DNA of 39,632 nt, taken from NCBI RefSeq assembly GCF_034111725.1, contig NZ_JAWUWR010000064.1, positions 1 through 39,632 of the forward strand, read 5' to 3'. The notes under the pieces were generated by a model. The model saw only the letters and a list, made by a program, of their open reading frames with translations, was not told the DNA's origin and did no database searches. Every line of letters begins with the position of its first letter. The stretch's first letter is position 1. The stretch comes from Thalassolituus sp034111725. Its GTDB lineage: Bacteria > Pseudomonadota > Gammaproteobacteria > Pseudomonadales > Oceanobacteraceae. The position numbers and the translations under genes are program-made. Below, one piece after another: positions 15,193 through 21,966 of the stretch.

Positions 15193-16872
15193 TTACTTGT
15201 GCTTAGCAAGCTCAGCATCACGCAATTCACGGCGTAAAATCTTACCAACGTTGGTTTTTGGTAGTTCATCTCGGAACTCAACAAAACGCGGTACTTTATA
15301 ACCAGTTAGGTTTTCACGAGCAAAAGCAATCACATCTTTATCGGTAAGCGCAGGATTTTTAGACACCACAAACACTTTAACCGCTTCAGAACTCTTAGGA
15401 TCAGGAATACCAATCGCAGCTGCTTCAACAATATCAGGATGCGCGACAATCACTTCTTCAACTTCATTTGGATAAACGTTGAAGCCAGAAACGATGATCA
15501 TATCTTTCTTACGATCGACGATTTTCATATAACCGTCTTCCATAATCACAGCAACATCACCAGTTTTAAGCCAACCATCTTCAGTAATTGTCTCAGCTGT
15601 TGCTTCCGGGCGCTGCCAGTAACCTTTCATGACTTGCGGACCTTTAACACAAAGCTCACCCGGTTCACCAATCGGCAACTCGTTACCTTCTTCGTCGATC
15701 ACCTTACAAGTAGTTCCAGGAACAGGCATACCAATAGTGCCTAACTTGATGTTGTGATAAGGGTTAAACGAAACCACTGGAGAAGTTTCCGTCATACCAA
15801 AGCCTTCAGCAATGTCACAACCCGTTACTTGCTTCCATTGCTCAGCAGCATCTTTTGTTAACGCCATACCACCAGAGATGGTTAGCTTTAACTTGCTGAA
15901 GTCGATATTACGGAAATCTTCTTGTCCGCACAAAGCGACAAACAAGGTATTCAGGCCTACAAATCCGCTAAATGGCTGACCTTGCAGAGTTTTAATAAAG
16001 CCTGGAATATCGCGAGGGTTAGGAATCAGTACTGAATGATTACCTGTCTCTAATAGGACCATACAATGCACTGTAAAGGCGTATATATGATAAAGCGGTA
16101 GAGGGGCAATGATGGTTTCTTGACCTTCTTCCAACACCATAGTGAAAATACCATGACACTGCAGCATGTTCGCCATCAAGTTGCGATGGGTCAACATAGC
16201 GCCTTTAGCAACACCCGTAGTACCACCAGTGTATTGAAGCACCGCGACATCTTCAGCATCAACATGAACTGGGGTATAGGATTTACCAGCCCCTTTACTC
16301 AGTGCAGCGCGCAATCCCACAGCACCGGGAATATTGAAATCCGGAACTTCTTTCTTTACGTATTTCAAAACGCTGTTAATCAAAATACGTTTTACAGCAC
16401 CGTGCATATCACCAACGTTAGTAACTATAACGTGCTTAATACCGGTTTTTGGAATCACATGTGCCGCTTTATCAGCCATATTTGCCAGAACAACCAGCGC
16501 TTTAGCGCCTGAATCGTTAAACTGGTGTTCCATTTCACGCTCGGTGTAGAGCGGATTCGTATTCACAACTACCATGCCTGCGCGCATTGCGCCAAACACT
16601 ACCACTGGATATTGCAAAATATTTGGCAATTGCACAGCAATGCGGTCACCCGCCTGCAAGGTGGTTTCATTTTGCAAATAAGCTGCGAAGGCCGCGCTCT
16701 TTTCGTCTAGCTCTGCGTAGGTCAGTACTTGTCCTAAGCATGAAAATGCGGGACGGTCGGCAAATTTCTTAACGAAGCCATTAAAGATCTCGACGACTGA
16801 TTCATGCTGATCAACGTTAACCGTGGTTGGATAACCCTCCGGATAGCGCTCTTGGAAAAACTCAACGTTCAT
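15193..16872 (-). CDS. fadD: Long-chain fatty acid-CoA ligase
   Basis: FadD activates exogenous long-chain fatty acids to acyl-CoA at the inner face of the inner membrane, feeding beta-oxidation. The 559-residue length is normal (E. coli 561). Visible parts are the AMP-binding loop YTGGTTGVAKGA (214-225), PLPLYHIYAFT, the adenylation motif EGFGMTETSPVV, GYWQRPEATAET, the FadD-type DGWLKTGDVA, and a C-terminal subdomain VDRKKDMIIVSGFNVYPNEVE with the Lys-containing TNVGKILRRELR. AGGAGG lies 5 nt before the ATG. A dyad overlaps its leader, and the divergent hydratase gene suggests shared fatty-acid control. Confidence 0.95.
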   Translation of the reverse strand: MNVEFFQERYPEGYPTTVNVDQHESVVEIFNGFVKKFADRPAFSCLGQVLTYAELDEKSAAFAAYLQNETTLQAGDRIAVQLPNILQYPVVVFGAMRAGMVVVNTNPLYTEREMEHQFNDSGAKALVVLANMADKAAHVIPKTGIKHVIVTNVGDMHGAVKRILINSVLKYVKKEVPDFNIPGAVGLRAALSKGAGKSYTPVHVDAEDVAVLQYTGGTTGVAKGAMLTHRNLMANMLQCHGIFTMVLEEGQETIIAPLPLYHIYAFTVHCMVLLETGNHSVLIPNPRDIPGFIKTLQGQPFSGFVGLNTLFVALCGQEDFRNIDFSKLKLTISGGMALTKDAAEQWKQVTGCDIAEGFGMTETSPVVSFNPYHNIKLGTIGMPVPGTTCKVIDEEGNELPIGEPGELCVKGPQVMKGYWQRPEATAETITEDGWLKTGDVAVIMEDGYMKIVDRKKDMIIVSGFNVYPNEVEEVIVAHPDIVEAAAIGIPDPKSSEAVKVFVVSKNPALTDKDVIAFARENLTGYKVPRFVEFRDELPKTNVGKILRRELRDAELAKHK

Positions 16873-16885
16873 ACCACCTCCTAAA

Positions 16886-16920
16886 AAACTCTGACAATAT
16901 TATCGTTATGTTCAGAGTTT
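16886..16920. promoter_or_regulatory. Inverted repeat in the fadD leader
   Basis: AAACTCTGA (16886-16894) and TCAGAGTTT (16912-16920) are perfect 9-bp arms separated by 17 nt of AT-rich DNA. They lie directly upstream of the fadD ribosome-binding site. They could form an mRNA hairpin or be an operator; the sequence does not decide. Confidence 0.4.
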
Positions 16921-16933
16921 GTGAAAATCAGAC

Positions 16934-17301
16934 GACCAATCTACTCCCCTAAAGCAGATATGCAGGCCGAAAAGCGTTCCGGAGTTTAACTGTTTTCCTT
17001 CAGTCCGGCAAAATAGTAGGAGGGCTATTTCAATAAAAGTGCGCAAGATTGACATGAGAAATGCATTTCTAAGCCAATGACAAGAATAAGTGATTGTTTT
17101 TTGTACAGCTCATTGTCGTTAATGCGTCAGTTAGAGCCTCAATACAGATAGTGACCAATCTAACATCCGATAGAACCCAACTCGTCGCCTTTGGAAATAA
17201 ATTTGTAATAAACGCGGCACACACTAGAGCTTCTAGATCTATACTTACACTCCTATTGGTCTAAGCGACCAATGACGTAACATGAATCGGCATTGACCAA
17301 T
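16934..17301. promoter_or_regulatory. fadD/hydratase intergenic region with five GACCAAT elements
   Basis: The 459-nt gap between divergent fadD and the hydratase gene contains GACCAAT at 16934, 17153, 17267 and 17295 on the plus strand and its complement ATTGGTC at 17255. A fixed 7-mer is expected far less than once in this length, so a regulator binding site is likely. The first two copies extend to YGACCAATCTA. The gap has no ORF that I can support. Confidence 0.5.
17255..17273. promoter_or_regulatory. Perfect dyad ATTGGTC-n5-GACCAAT, candidate operator of the hydratase gene
   Basis: Two 7-bp arms face each other across TAAGC. The dyad sits 58 nt before the hydratase ATG and about 10 nt after a possible -10 (TATACT, 17240-17245), a typical place for a repressor. 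TGGTC/GACCA half-sites recall GntR-type (FadR-like) operators, but the spacing differs from E. coli FadR. Confidence 0.5.
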
Positions 17302-17331
17302 ACACAGTTAACAACAAGATTAGGATGATCC

Positions 17332-17811
17332 ATGACCACCATATCCAACCGCCCTTTTAGTGAAATTGTTATCGGAGAGCAATGCCAACGCACGCACACT
17401 GTCACCGAACGTGATCTTGTGTTGTTTGCTGCGGTATCCGGCGACCACAACCCTGTGCACCTTGATGCTGAATACGCTGCGACAACTGCTTTTGGCGGCC
17501 AAATCGCTCATGGTATGTTTACCGGCGGGTTGATTTCAGCCGCTCTTGCGATGCAACTACCAGGACCTGGCACTGTTTACATGGGTCAGACTTTGTCATT
17601 CAGAAAGCCAGTCATGATCGGCGATTCACTGACCGTCGTATTAACGGTACGAGAAAAACATGCTGAAAAGCCTATCGTTACTCTTAATTGCAGCATAACG
17701 AATCAACATGGGAAAACGGTTGCTACCGGTGAATCGGTCGTTATGGCTCCAACCACTAGCGTTACTATCGACACTCCAGATCTACCTAATATCCGCATTA
17801 ACGATCAGTAA
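17332..17811 (+). CDS. MaoC-like (R)-specific enoyl-CoA hydratase (PhaJ-type)
   Basis: The 159-residue hot-dog-fold protein carries the hydratase 2 motif FAAVSGDHNPVHLDAEYA (about 38-55), with the catalytic Asp and His, followed by FGGQIAHGMFTGGL. Such enzymes hydrate trans-2-enoyl-CoA to (R)-3-hydroxyacyl-CoA, linking beta-oxidation to polyhydroxyalkanoate or lipid synthesis. The position opposite fadD across a shared regulatory gap fits a fatty-acid role. AGGATGATCC precedes the ATG at reasonable spacing. No PHA synthase is in the window, so the name phaJ is not certain; related family members act on other acyl-CoAs or phosphate acetyl/butyryl substrates. Confidence 0.83.
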   Translation: MTTISNRPFSEIVIGEQCQRTHTVTERDLVLFAAVSGDHNPVHLDAEYAATTAFGGQIAHGMFTGGLISAALAMQLPGPGTVYMGQTLSFRKPVMIGDSLTVVLTVREKHAEKPIVTLNCSITNQHGKTVATGESVVMAPTTSVTIDTPDLPNIRINDQ

Positions 17812-17834
17812 GTTTATGCTCAAGCTTTAGACGT

Positions 17835-17861
17835 AAAAAAAGCCGCAAATGCGGCTTTTTT
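17835..17861. terminator. Bidirectional terminator between the hydratase gene and the envelope-machine operon
   Basis: AGCCGC (17841-17846), loop AAAT and GCGGCT (17851-17856) are flanked by A on the left and T on the right. It ends both the hydratase gene and the long minus-strand operon that finishes at 17874. Confidence 0.92.
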
Positions 17862-17873
17862 ATTTGGCTGAGA

Positions 17874-18833
17874 TTATGGATTAAATCGGATTGGATATTC
17901 CGCTTTCGTCACATCTAGGCCTGGTCTATCTTCAAACTGCATCTGACGACATTTCGATTCTAATCGACGAATCAACTTATCATCTTTCAGCTCACTTTTG
18001 ATCGCCTTACATTCACGAACACTGCCGTTAGGCTCGATTACGAGGGCTAAAGTCACAGCACCCGCCAACGTTGGATTCGCTCGCAATGCTCCGCGATAAA
18101 TCCGGTCGTAATGAACGTTGTAAGTTTCAAACGCTAAACGTAACTCTTCTTGGCTACGCTTACGCGATTCCTTAGTTTGTGCAACCTGCTCTGGTGTTAA
18201 CTCAACGGCTGTTAACACACGATCCGCCAAAGTCTCACCCGCTGTTGCCGTTGTTAATGTCGCGACATCAACACCGCCAGAACTACGAGAAGCTGCCGCA
18301 CGATCCACTACGGATCCCACGCTCGTTGCCTTGTTACCTGCATTACTTAAACCGGAACTTGAGGTCTTCAATGCAGCAACAGGAACTTCTGAGCGTAAAC
18401 TACTTAAAGCAGCCAACGCATCAGCACCAAAGGCTTCTTTCGCTTTCTCTTTTGCCGCTGCGCGCTTCTCTTCCGTTGCCTTCACCTCTGGCTTACGCTC
18501 AGGTTTAGGCTCTGGCTTTGGTAACGGCTTAGGCTCAGGTTTCGGTTCGGGCTTAGGCTCTGGAATAGGTTCCGGCTTAGGCTCAACCTTAGGTTCTGGT
18601 TTCGGCTCAGGTTTCGGCGGCTTTACCACTTCTTTCTTTTTACGCTCAATCATCTTTGCCAATTGCGGCGGTATCTTTTCTAACTCACTGCGATCTTTCT
18701 GCGGCAAGTTAATTAAAGGTACAGCAATACTGGTAACCAGTACGATCAGTAACAGTACCCATAAAAAGGCGCGAAAACGGCGACCGTCGCCACTATCACT
18801 CCAGGGTAACTCAGGAGGACGATACTGCGACAT
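17874..18833 (-). CDS. TonB-like energy transducer with AgmX/GltG-type C-terminal domain
   Basis: The 319-residue protein has a short cytoplasmic N terminus and one membrane helix (about residues 24-44, FLWVLLLIVLVTSIAVPLI). A basic segment and a periplasmic rod of PEPKP repeats (about 72-118) follow, then an Ala-rich linker. The C-terminal domain of about 95 residues (ETYNVHYDRIYRGALRANPTLAGAVTLALVIEPNGSVRECK...) is like the AgmX/PglI and TonB C-terminal domains. Such proteins carry motor energy across the periplasm to outer-membrane partners. It is the last gene of the operon; its ATG shares one base with the exbD stop (TAATG). By layout it corresponds to GltG/GltJ of Myxococcus. Confidence 0.83.
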   Translation of the reverse strand: MSQYRPPELPWSDSGDGRRFRAFLWVLLLIVLVTSIAVPLINLPQKDRSELEKIPPQLAKMIERKKKEVVKPPKPEPKPEPKVEPKPEPIPEPKPEPKPEPKPLPKPEPKPERKPEVKATEEKRAAAKEKAKEAFGADALAALSSLRSEVPVAALKTSSSGLSNAGNKATSVGSVVDRAAASRSSGGVDVATLTTATAGETLADRVLTAVELTPEQVAQTKESRKRSQEELRLAFETYNVHYDRIYRGALRANPTLAGAVTLALVIEPNGSVRECKAIKSELKDDKLIRRLESKCRQMQFEDRPGLDVTKAEYPIRFNP

Positions 18834-19333
18834 TACGCACCCCCCGGCTGCAATTGATTAACAGCAAGCGAGATATTATTAAATCCAGCCTTCGAGCAGG
18901 TATTCATCACCTTTTTCAATACCGCGTAAGCTGTGCCTTTGTCACCCACAATAGTAATCGTACGACCCAGCTCTTCAAGCTCAGGAGACAAAGGCGTGCG
19001 TGCCGCGCGGTAATCGAGCTCTTGCTTTAACGCCGCAATCAGATCCGCTGGATCTTTACTCAAGGATCCAACCGAAGCCACAACACGCCCTTGAACAAGA
19101 ATATCCTCGCGAGTCACTAATACAGTCAATTGGTCATCAGGCTTGTTCTCAGCCAAAGACACGGGGAGCTCAACAGTATCCGTATTTTGCACTTCTACTT
19201 CTGATTGGTTCACCATCAAGAAAAACACCAAAATGGTGAAAATATCCATCAGGGCTGTCAGGTTTAAGTTACTTTTATTGGCGTTACGCTTATGGTTGCG
19301 CTGCATCCGTTTTGCACGACGAGACATCTTCAC
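18833..19333 (-). CDS. ExbD/TolR family motor subunit, Asp-containing copy
   Basis: The 166-residue protein has a very basic cytoplasmic N terminus (RRAKRMQRNHKRNANKS), one membrane helix LTALMDIFTILVFFLMVN and a periplasmic ExbD/TolR-type domain (DQLTVLVTREDILVQG, RTITIVGDKGTAYAVLKKVMNTC). Asp30 lies in the helix at the position of the essential proton-binding Asp of ExbD, TolR and MotB. It forms the ion-driven stator with the TolQ/ExbB-like protein upstream. The start overlaps the upstream exbD stop by 4 nt (ATGA). A partner copy with Asn instead of Asp precedes it. Confidence 0.88.
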   Translation of the reverse strand: MKMSRRAKRMQRNHKRNANKSNLNLTALMDIFTILVFFLMVNQSEVEVQNTDTVELPVSLAENKPDDQLTVLVTREDILVQGRVVASVGSLSKDPADLIAALKQELDYRAARTPLSPELEELGRTITIVGDKGTAYAVLKKVMNTCSKAGFNNISLAVNQLQPGGA

Positions 19334-19845
19334 GGTGTCACCTCCGCGCTCTCAGCATCACCGAGAGAAATATCCGGGAATAGCACAGCATCGACTAGCG
19401 ACGCCGCAACAACTGCTGGATAAATACGCGCAGTATCCATTACCGTTACCAAGGTTTGGTAATCAACATCCGACTCCGGCAATAAAACGATATCCGTTTT
19501 ATCCGCGAACACTGGGTTTTTCTTCACATCTTGTAATGCGCTAGATAAACCGTCGAAATCAAATTTATCACCGATTTTTGGTAACTCTTTTAAAGATTCT
19601 GTTTGCTCCATGTACGTACGAGAGATAACAAAACCCGTATTTCGAATTGTCACTTCAAGCGTGACATCCTCGGGATTAATCACTGCCGGATCATTTTGAT
19701 CGCCAGCAGGAAGCCTGAGATCTAACACCGCAAGCTGAGAGAACACCATGTTCAATAGCAATACTGGCACCAGTACAATCATCAGGTTCATAAAGGATGT
19801 TACGTTGAGCTCCGCCTCTTCTTTTAATCGCTTATGGCGTCTCAT
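19330..19845 (-). CDS. ExbD/TolR family motor subunit, Asn-containing copy
   Basis: The 171-residue protein has the N-terminal charged segment MRRHKRLKEEAELNVT, one membrane helix (SFMNLMIVLVPVLLLNMVF) and a periplasmic ExbD-type domain with DIVLLPESDVDYQTLVTVMDTAR. At the position of the proton-carrying Asp it has Asn20 (codon AAC, one base from GAC). It may therefore be a structural subunit that does not conduct protons, paired with the Asp-containing copy downstream. Two different ExbD subunits behind one TolQ is the arrangement of the Myxococcus AglRQS motor. It follows the TolQ-like gene after 14 nt. Confidence 0.87.
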   Translation of the reverse strand: MRRHKRLKEEAELNVTSFMNLMIVLVPVLLLNMVFSQLAVLDLRLPAGDQNDPAVINPEDVTLEVTIRNTGFVISRTYMEQTESLKELPKIGDKFDFDGLSSALQDVKKNPVFADKTDIVLLPESDVDYQTLVTVMDTARIYPAVVAASLVDAVLFPDISLGDAESAEVTP

Positions 19846-19859
19846 CGGAAGCTAAACCT

Positions 19860-20519
19860 TTATTGACCGTTATTACCAGGAGTATCGTTTTGGCCAGCTT
19901 TACGCTCAGTGATGATGTTAAGAAACTTCACCCCAGCCATTTCAATACTATCAACGATTTCGCTGGTTTTAGTTTGCAGATAGCTGTGCATTAACAGCAA
20001 AGGAATAGCAGCAATTAAACCGAATGCCGTGGTGTTCATCGCAACCGAAATACTTTGTGACAACAGCGTTGCCTTCTCAGCCGGTGCTGCGTTTGCAACG
20101 GCGGTGAAAGCCGCAATCAAACCCATAATGGTGCCTAAAAGGCCCATCAGAGTAGCGATGTTCGCGAGTGTTGCTACGTATTGTGTGCGCTTTTCTAATT
20201 GCGGAATAGCTTCCATCAAACCTTCTTCCAAAGCGTATTCAATTTCTTCACGACGTTGTGAACCCGGAATACGAGCAATACCCGCAGCAAAGATATTGCC
20301 GATGTGCGTATTAGACGAGTTCGCATAATTCAAAGCGCTGCGCAAGTCACGCTTTTTCAACATAGGGAGAAGTTCATCAAAGGCACTGCGGTTTCCTGAT
20401 TTCTCTTTCAATAAAAAAAAGAAACGCTCCAGAGAAATCGCCAAACCAATCGCCATAATGATCGCGATTGGCACCATGAAGGCACCGCCCTCTTGGAAAA
20501 AACGAATGATAGTATCCAT
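19860..20519 (-). CDS. MotA/TolQ/ExbB family proton channel subunit
   Basis: The 219-residue protein has three membrane helices: near the N terminus (FMVPIAIIMAIGLAISLERFFFLL), in the middle (ATLANIATLMGLLGTIMGLIAAFTAVA) and near the C terminus (AMNTTAFGLIAAIPLLLMHSYL). A cytoplasmic loop of about 90 residues separates the first two. This is the exact TolQ/ExbB topology, and the middle and last helices carry the conserved GLLGTVxG and TxxGLxxAIP patterns. It should form a pentamer around the two ExbD subunits and power the TonB-like transducer. A 155-nt gap precedes it, the largest in the operon, and an internal promoter there is possible. Confidence 0.92.
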   Translation of the reverse strand: MDTIIRFFQEGGAFMVPIAIIMAIGLAISLERFFFLLKEKSGNRSAFDELLPMLKKRDLRSALNYANSSNTHIGNIFAAGIARIPGSQRREEIEYALEEGLMEAIPQLEKRTQYVATLANIATLMGLLGTIMGLIAAFTAVANAAPAEKATLLSQSISVAMNTTAFGLIAAIPLLLMHSYLQTKTSEIVDSIEMAGVKFLNIITERKAGQNDTPGNNGQ

Positions 20520-20674
20520 GATATCTCCACTTAACTTTTTGTTGTTTTACATACAATAAACGAGACGCAAAAATCTCGTTAAACTTGGTTATTAAGGCCA
20601 GCAATATTAAACATTGCACCGACCCGTGCTTTGGTTCGATTTAACCATTAAATAACAGTTAAAAGAACCGTGAA

Positions 20675-20995
20675 TTACTTCACTTCTAACAATTCTTTCA
20701 AACGGGTGAGATGTTCCGGCTTCTCAGTATAAAGTTCGCCGTAACGCATCTCGCGCCCTAAGCCATCTCGACTGATTGGCTGAAACCAATGGCGGGAATA
20801 ACTCGTTACAGGCTCATACAAACGCCCAGTACCTGGCGGTGGTTGCCATGCAGTTACATACAATACGTTTGGATTTTCACTATTACCTTTAATAGAGATA
20901 CCTTGCAAACGCACAACACCGTCATCTTCCTCAGCCCCAGTGGCTGAAGTAAACATTAAGATAAATAAGCTACTAATTAGCATCAGTAAACGCAT
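20675..20995 (-). CDS. Small secreted protein of the envelope-machine operon
   Basis: I do not recognise this 106-residue protein. A signal peptide (MRLLMLISSLFILMFTSATGA) precedes a mature region of about 85 residues with GISIKGNSENPNVLYVTAWQPP and SYSRHWFQPISRDGLGREMRYGEL. It contains no Cys in the mature part and is rich in aromatic and charged residues, so a folded periplasmic domain is likely. It lies 2 nt after the stop of a TPR lipoprotein gene and before the motor genes, so it probably belongs to the same complex. A short basic-aromatic protein in this place could be a periplasmic adaptor, but this is a guess. Confidence 0.75.
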   Translation of the reverse strand: MRLLMLISSLFILMFTSATGAEEDDGVVRLQGISIKGNSENPNVLYVTAWQPPPGTGRLYEPVTSYSRHWFQPISRDGLGREMRYGELYTEKPEHLTRLKELLEVK

Positions 20996-20997
20996 TA

Positions 20998-21966
20998 TTA
21001 CTCCTTAACCGTTTCAGTTCCGGAACGACGTTCCAAATCGGCAATCCATACATCCAGGGTTTTATCATCGCCCAGCAATGCCTTTGCCTGTTTGTATTCT
21101 GCCAATGCACTAACCAAATCATTGCGGTATAAGTCGTACAAAATGCCTAAATTATAATACGCCTCAGCATCTGTTGGATTACACGCAATCGCAGCTTTAT
21201 AACTTTGTTCGGCCTCGGCAAATAACCCTAATTCTCGCTGTGGCAAGGCTCGCACACGATGCACAGGACAATAGGGCTTGAGCATGGTCGGCTGAGCAAT
21301 CACTGGTGTCACCGTCTCAGTTTTTTCAGCAGCGTCGGTATCTGTTGGCGCAACAAGGTTTTTTGCATCAGCCGATTCTGTGGTTTCAGTTTCAGTATTA
21401 ACAACTACCTCAGAACCTTCGTCCGTTGAAGGTTCGGCATTAAGCTCTTCCTGCGTCAAACCACTTTCTGATTCCATAGCTGCTTGTTCGGCACTCGCTT
21501 CTACTGGCATAGTCAGCGAATCTTTGGTTCTGGGGACTTGATCCATGGCTACATTACCAGCATCAACGACTTGCTCTATAGTCTCGCCCGAACCGTCTGC
21601 CGCTACCGATAACTCTTGCTGTTTTGCCGCCGCTAACTGGGCTTCTAATGCGGCATTAATTTCATCTACGCGCACCAATGCATCAAGACTTGCTTGATAT
21701 TCACCGGTGCGGTAAAGGGCCAAACCCAAATTAGTCCACACACCGGGTAAATCTGGATGCGTTTCAGCAAGCTCCTTCCAAAAGACAACGGCATCCTCGT
21801 AATTGCCATCTTGCAACAACACCAAACCATTTTGATATCTAGCCTTTAAACCTTCTGCCAATGGTTGTGCAGTGGGGCTTAAATCTTCAACAACGGCGAT
21901 AGGCGCTTTTGCTGCGCAGCCCGCAAGAGTTGCCAACAATAAAAGACTAGCGAATCTGATCAACAT
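20998..21966 (-). CDS. TPR outer-membrane-type lipoprotein (GltE/AglT-like position)
   Basis: The 322-residue protein starts with a lipoprotein signal, MLIRFASLLLLATLAGC, lipid-modified Cys17, followed by Ala-Ala-Lys, which does not carry the Asp+2 inner-membrane retention signal. Outer-membrane sorting is therefore likely. TPR-type helix pairs (GLVLLQDGNYEDAVVFWKEL, VWTNLGLALYRTGEYQASLDAL) precede an acidic, low-complexity linker (about 120-215). A second TPR pair follows (AEQSYKAAIACNPTDAEAYYNLGILYDLYRNDLVSALAEY). The start overlaps the upstream TPR gene by 20 nt. Role inferred: scaffold between outer membrane and periplasmic parts of the machine. Confidence 0.83.
   Translation of the reverse strand: MLIRFASLLLLATLAGCAAKAPIAVVEDLSPTAQPLAEGLKARYQNGLVLLQDGNYEDAVVFWKELAETHPDLPGVWTNLGLALYRTGEYQASLDALVRVDEINAALEAQLAAAKQQELSVAADGSGETIEQVVDAGNVAMDQVPRTKDSLTMPVEASAEQAAMESESGLTQEELNAEPSTDEGSEVVVNTETETTESADAKNLVAPTDTDAAEKTETVTPVIAQPTMLKPYCPVHRVRALPQRELGLFAEAEQSYKAAIACNPTDAEAYYNLGILYDLYRNDLVSALAEYKQAKALLGDDKTLDVWIADLERRSGTETVKE

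Noticed and set aside
18331..18861. Long plus-strand open frame rich in Gly-Ser repeats opposite the TonB-like gene
   Set aside because: It is the reverse-strand image of the PEPKP repeat codons; the minus-strand gene has a clear fold, membrane helix and operon context.
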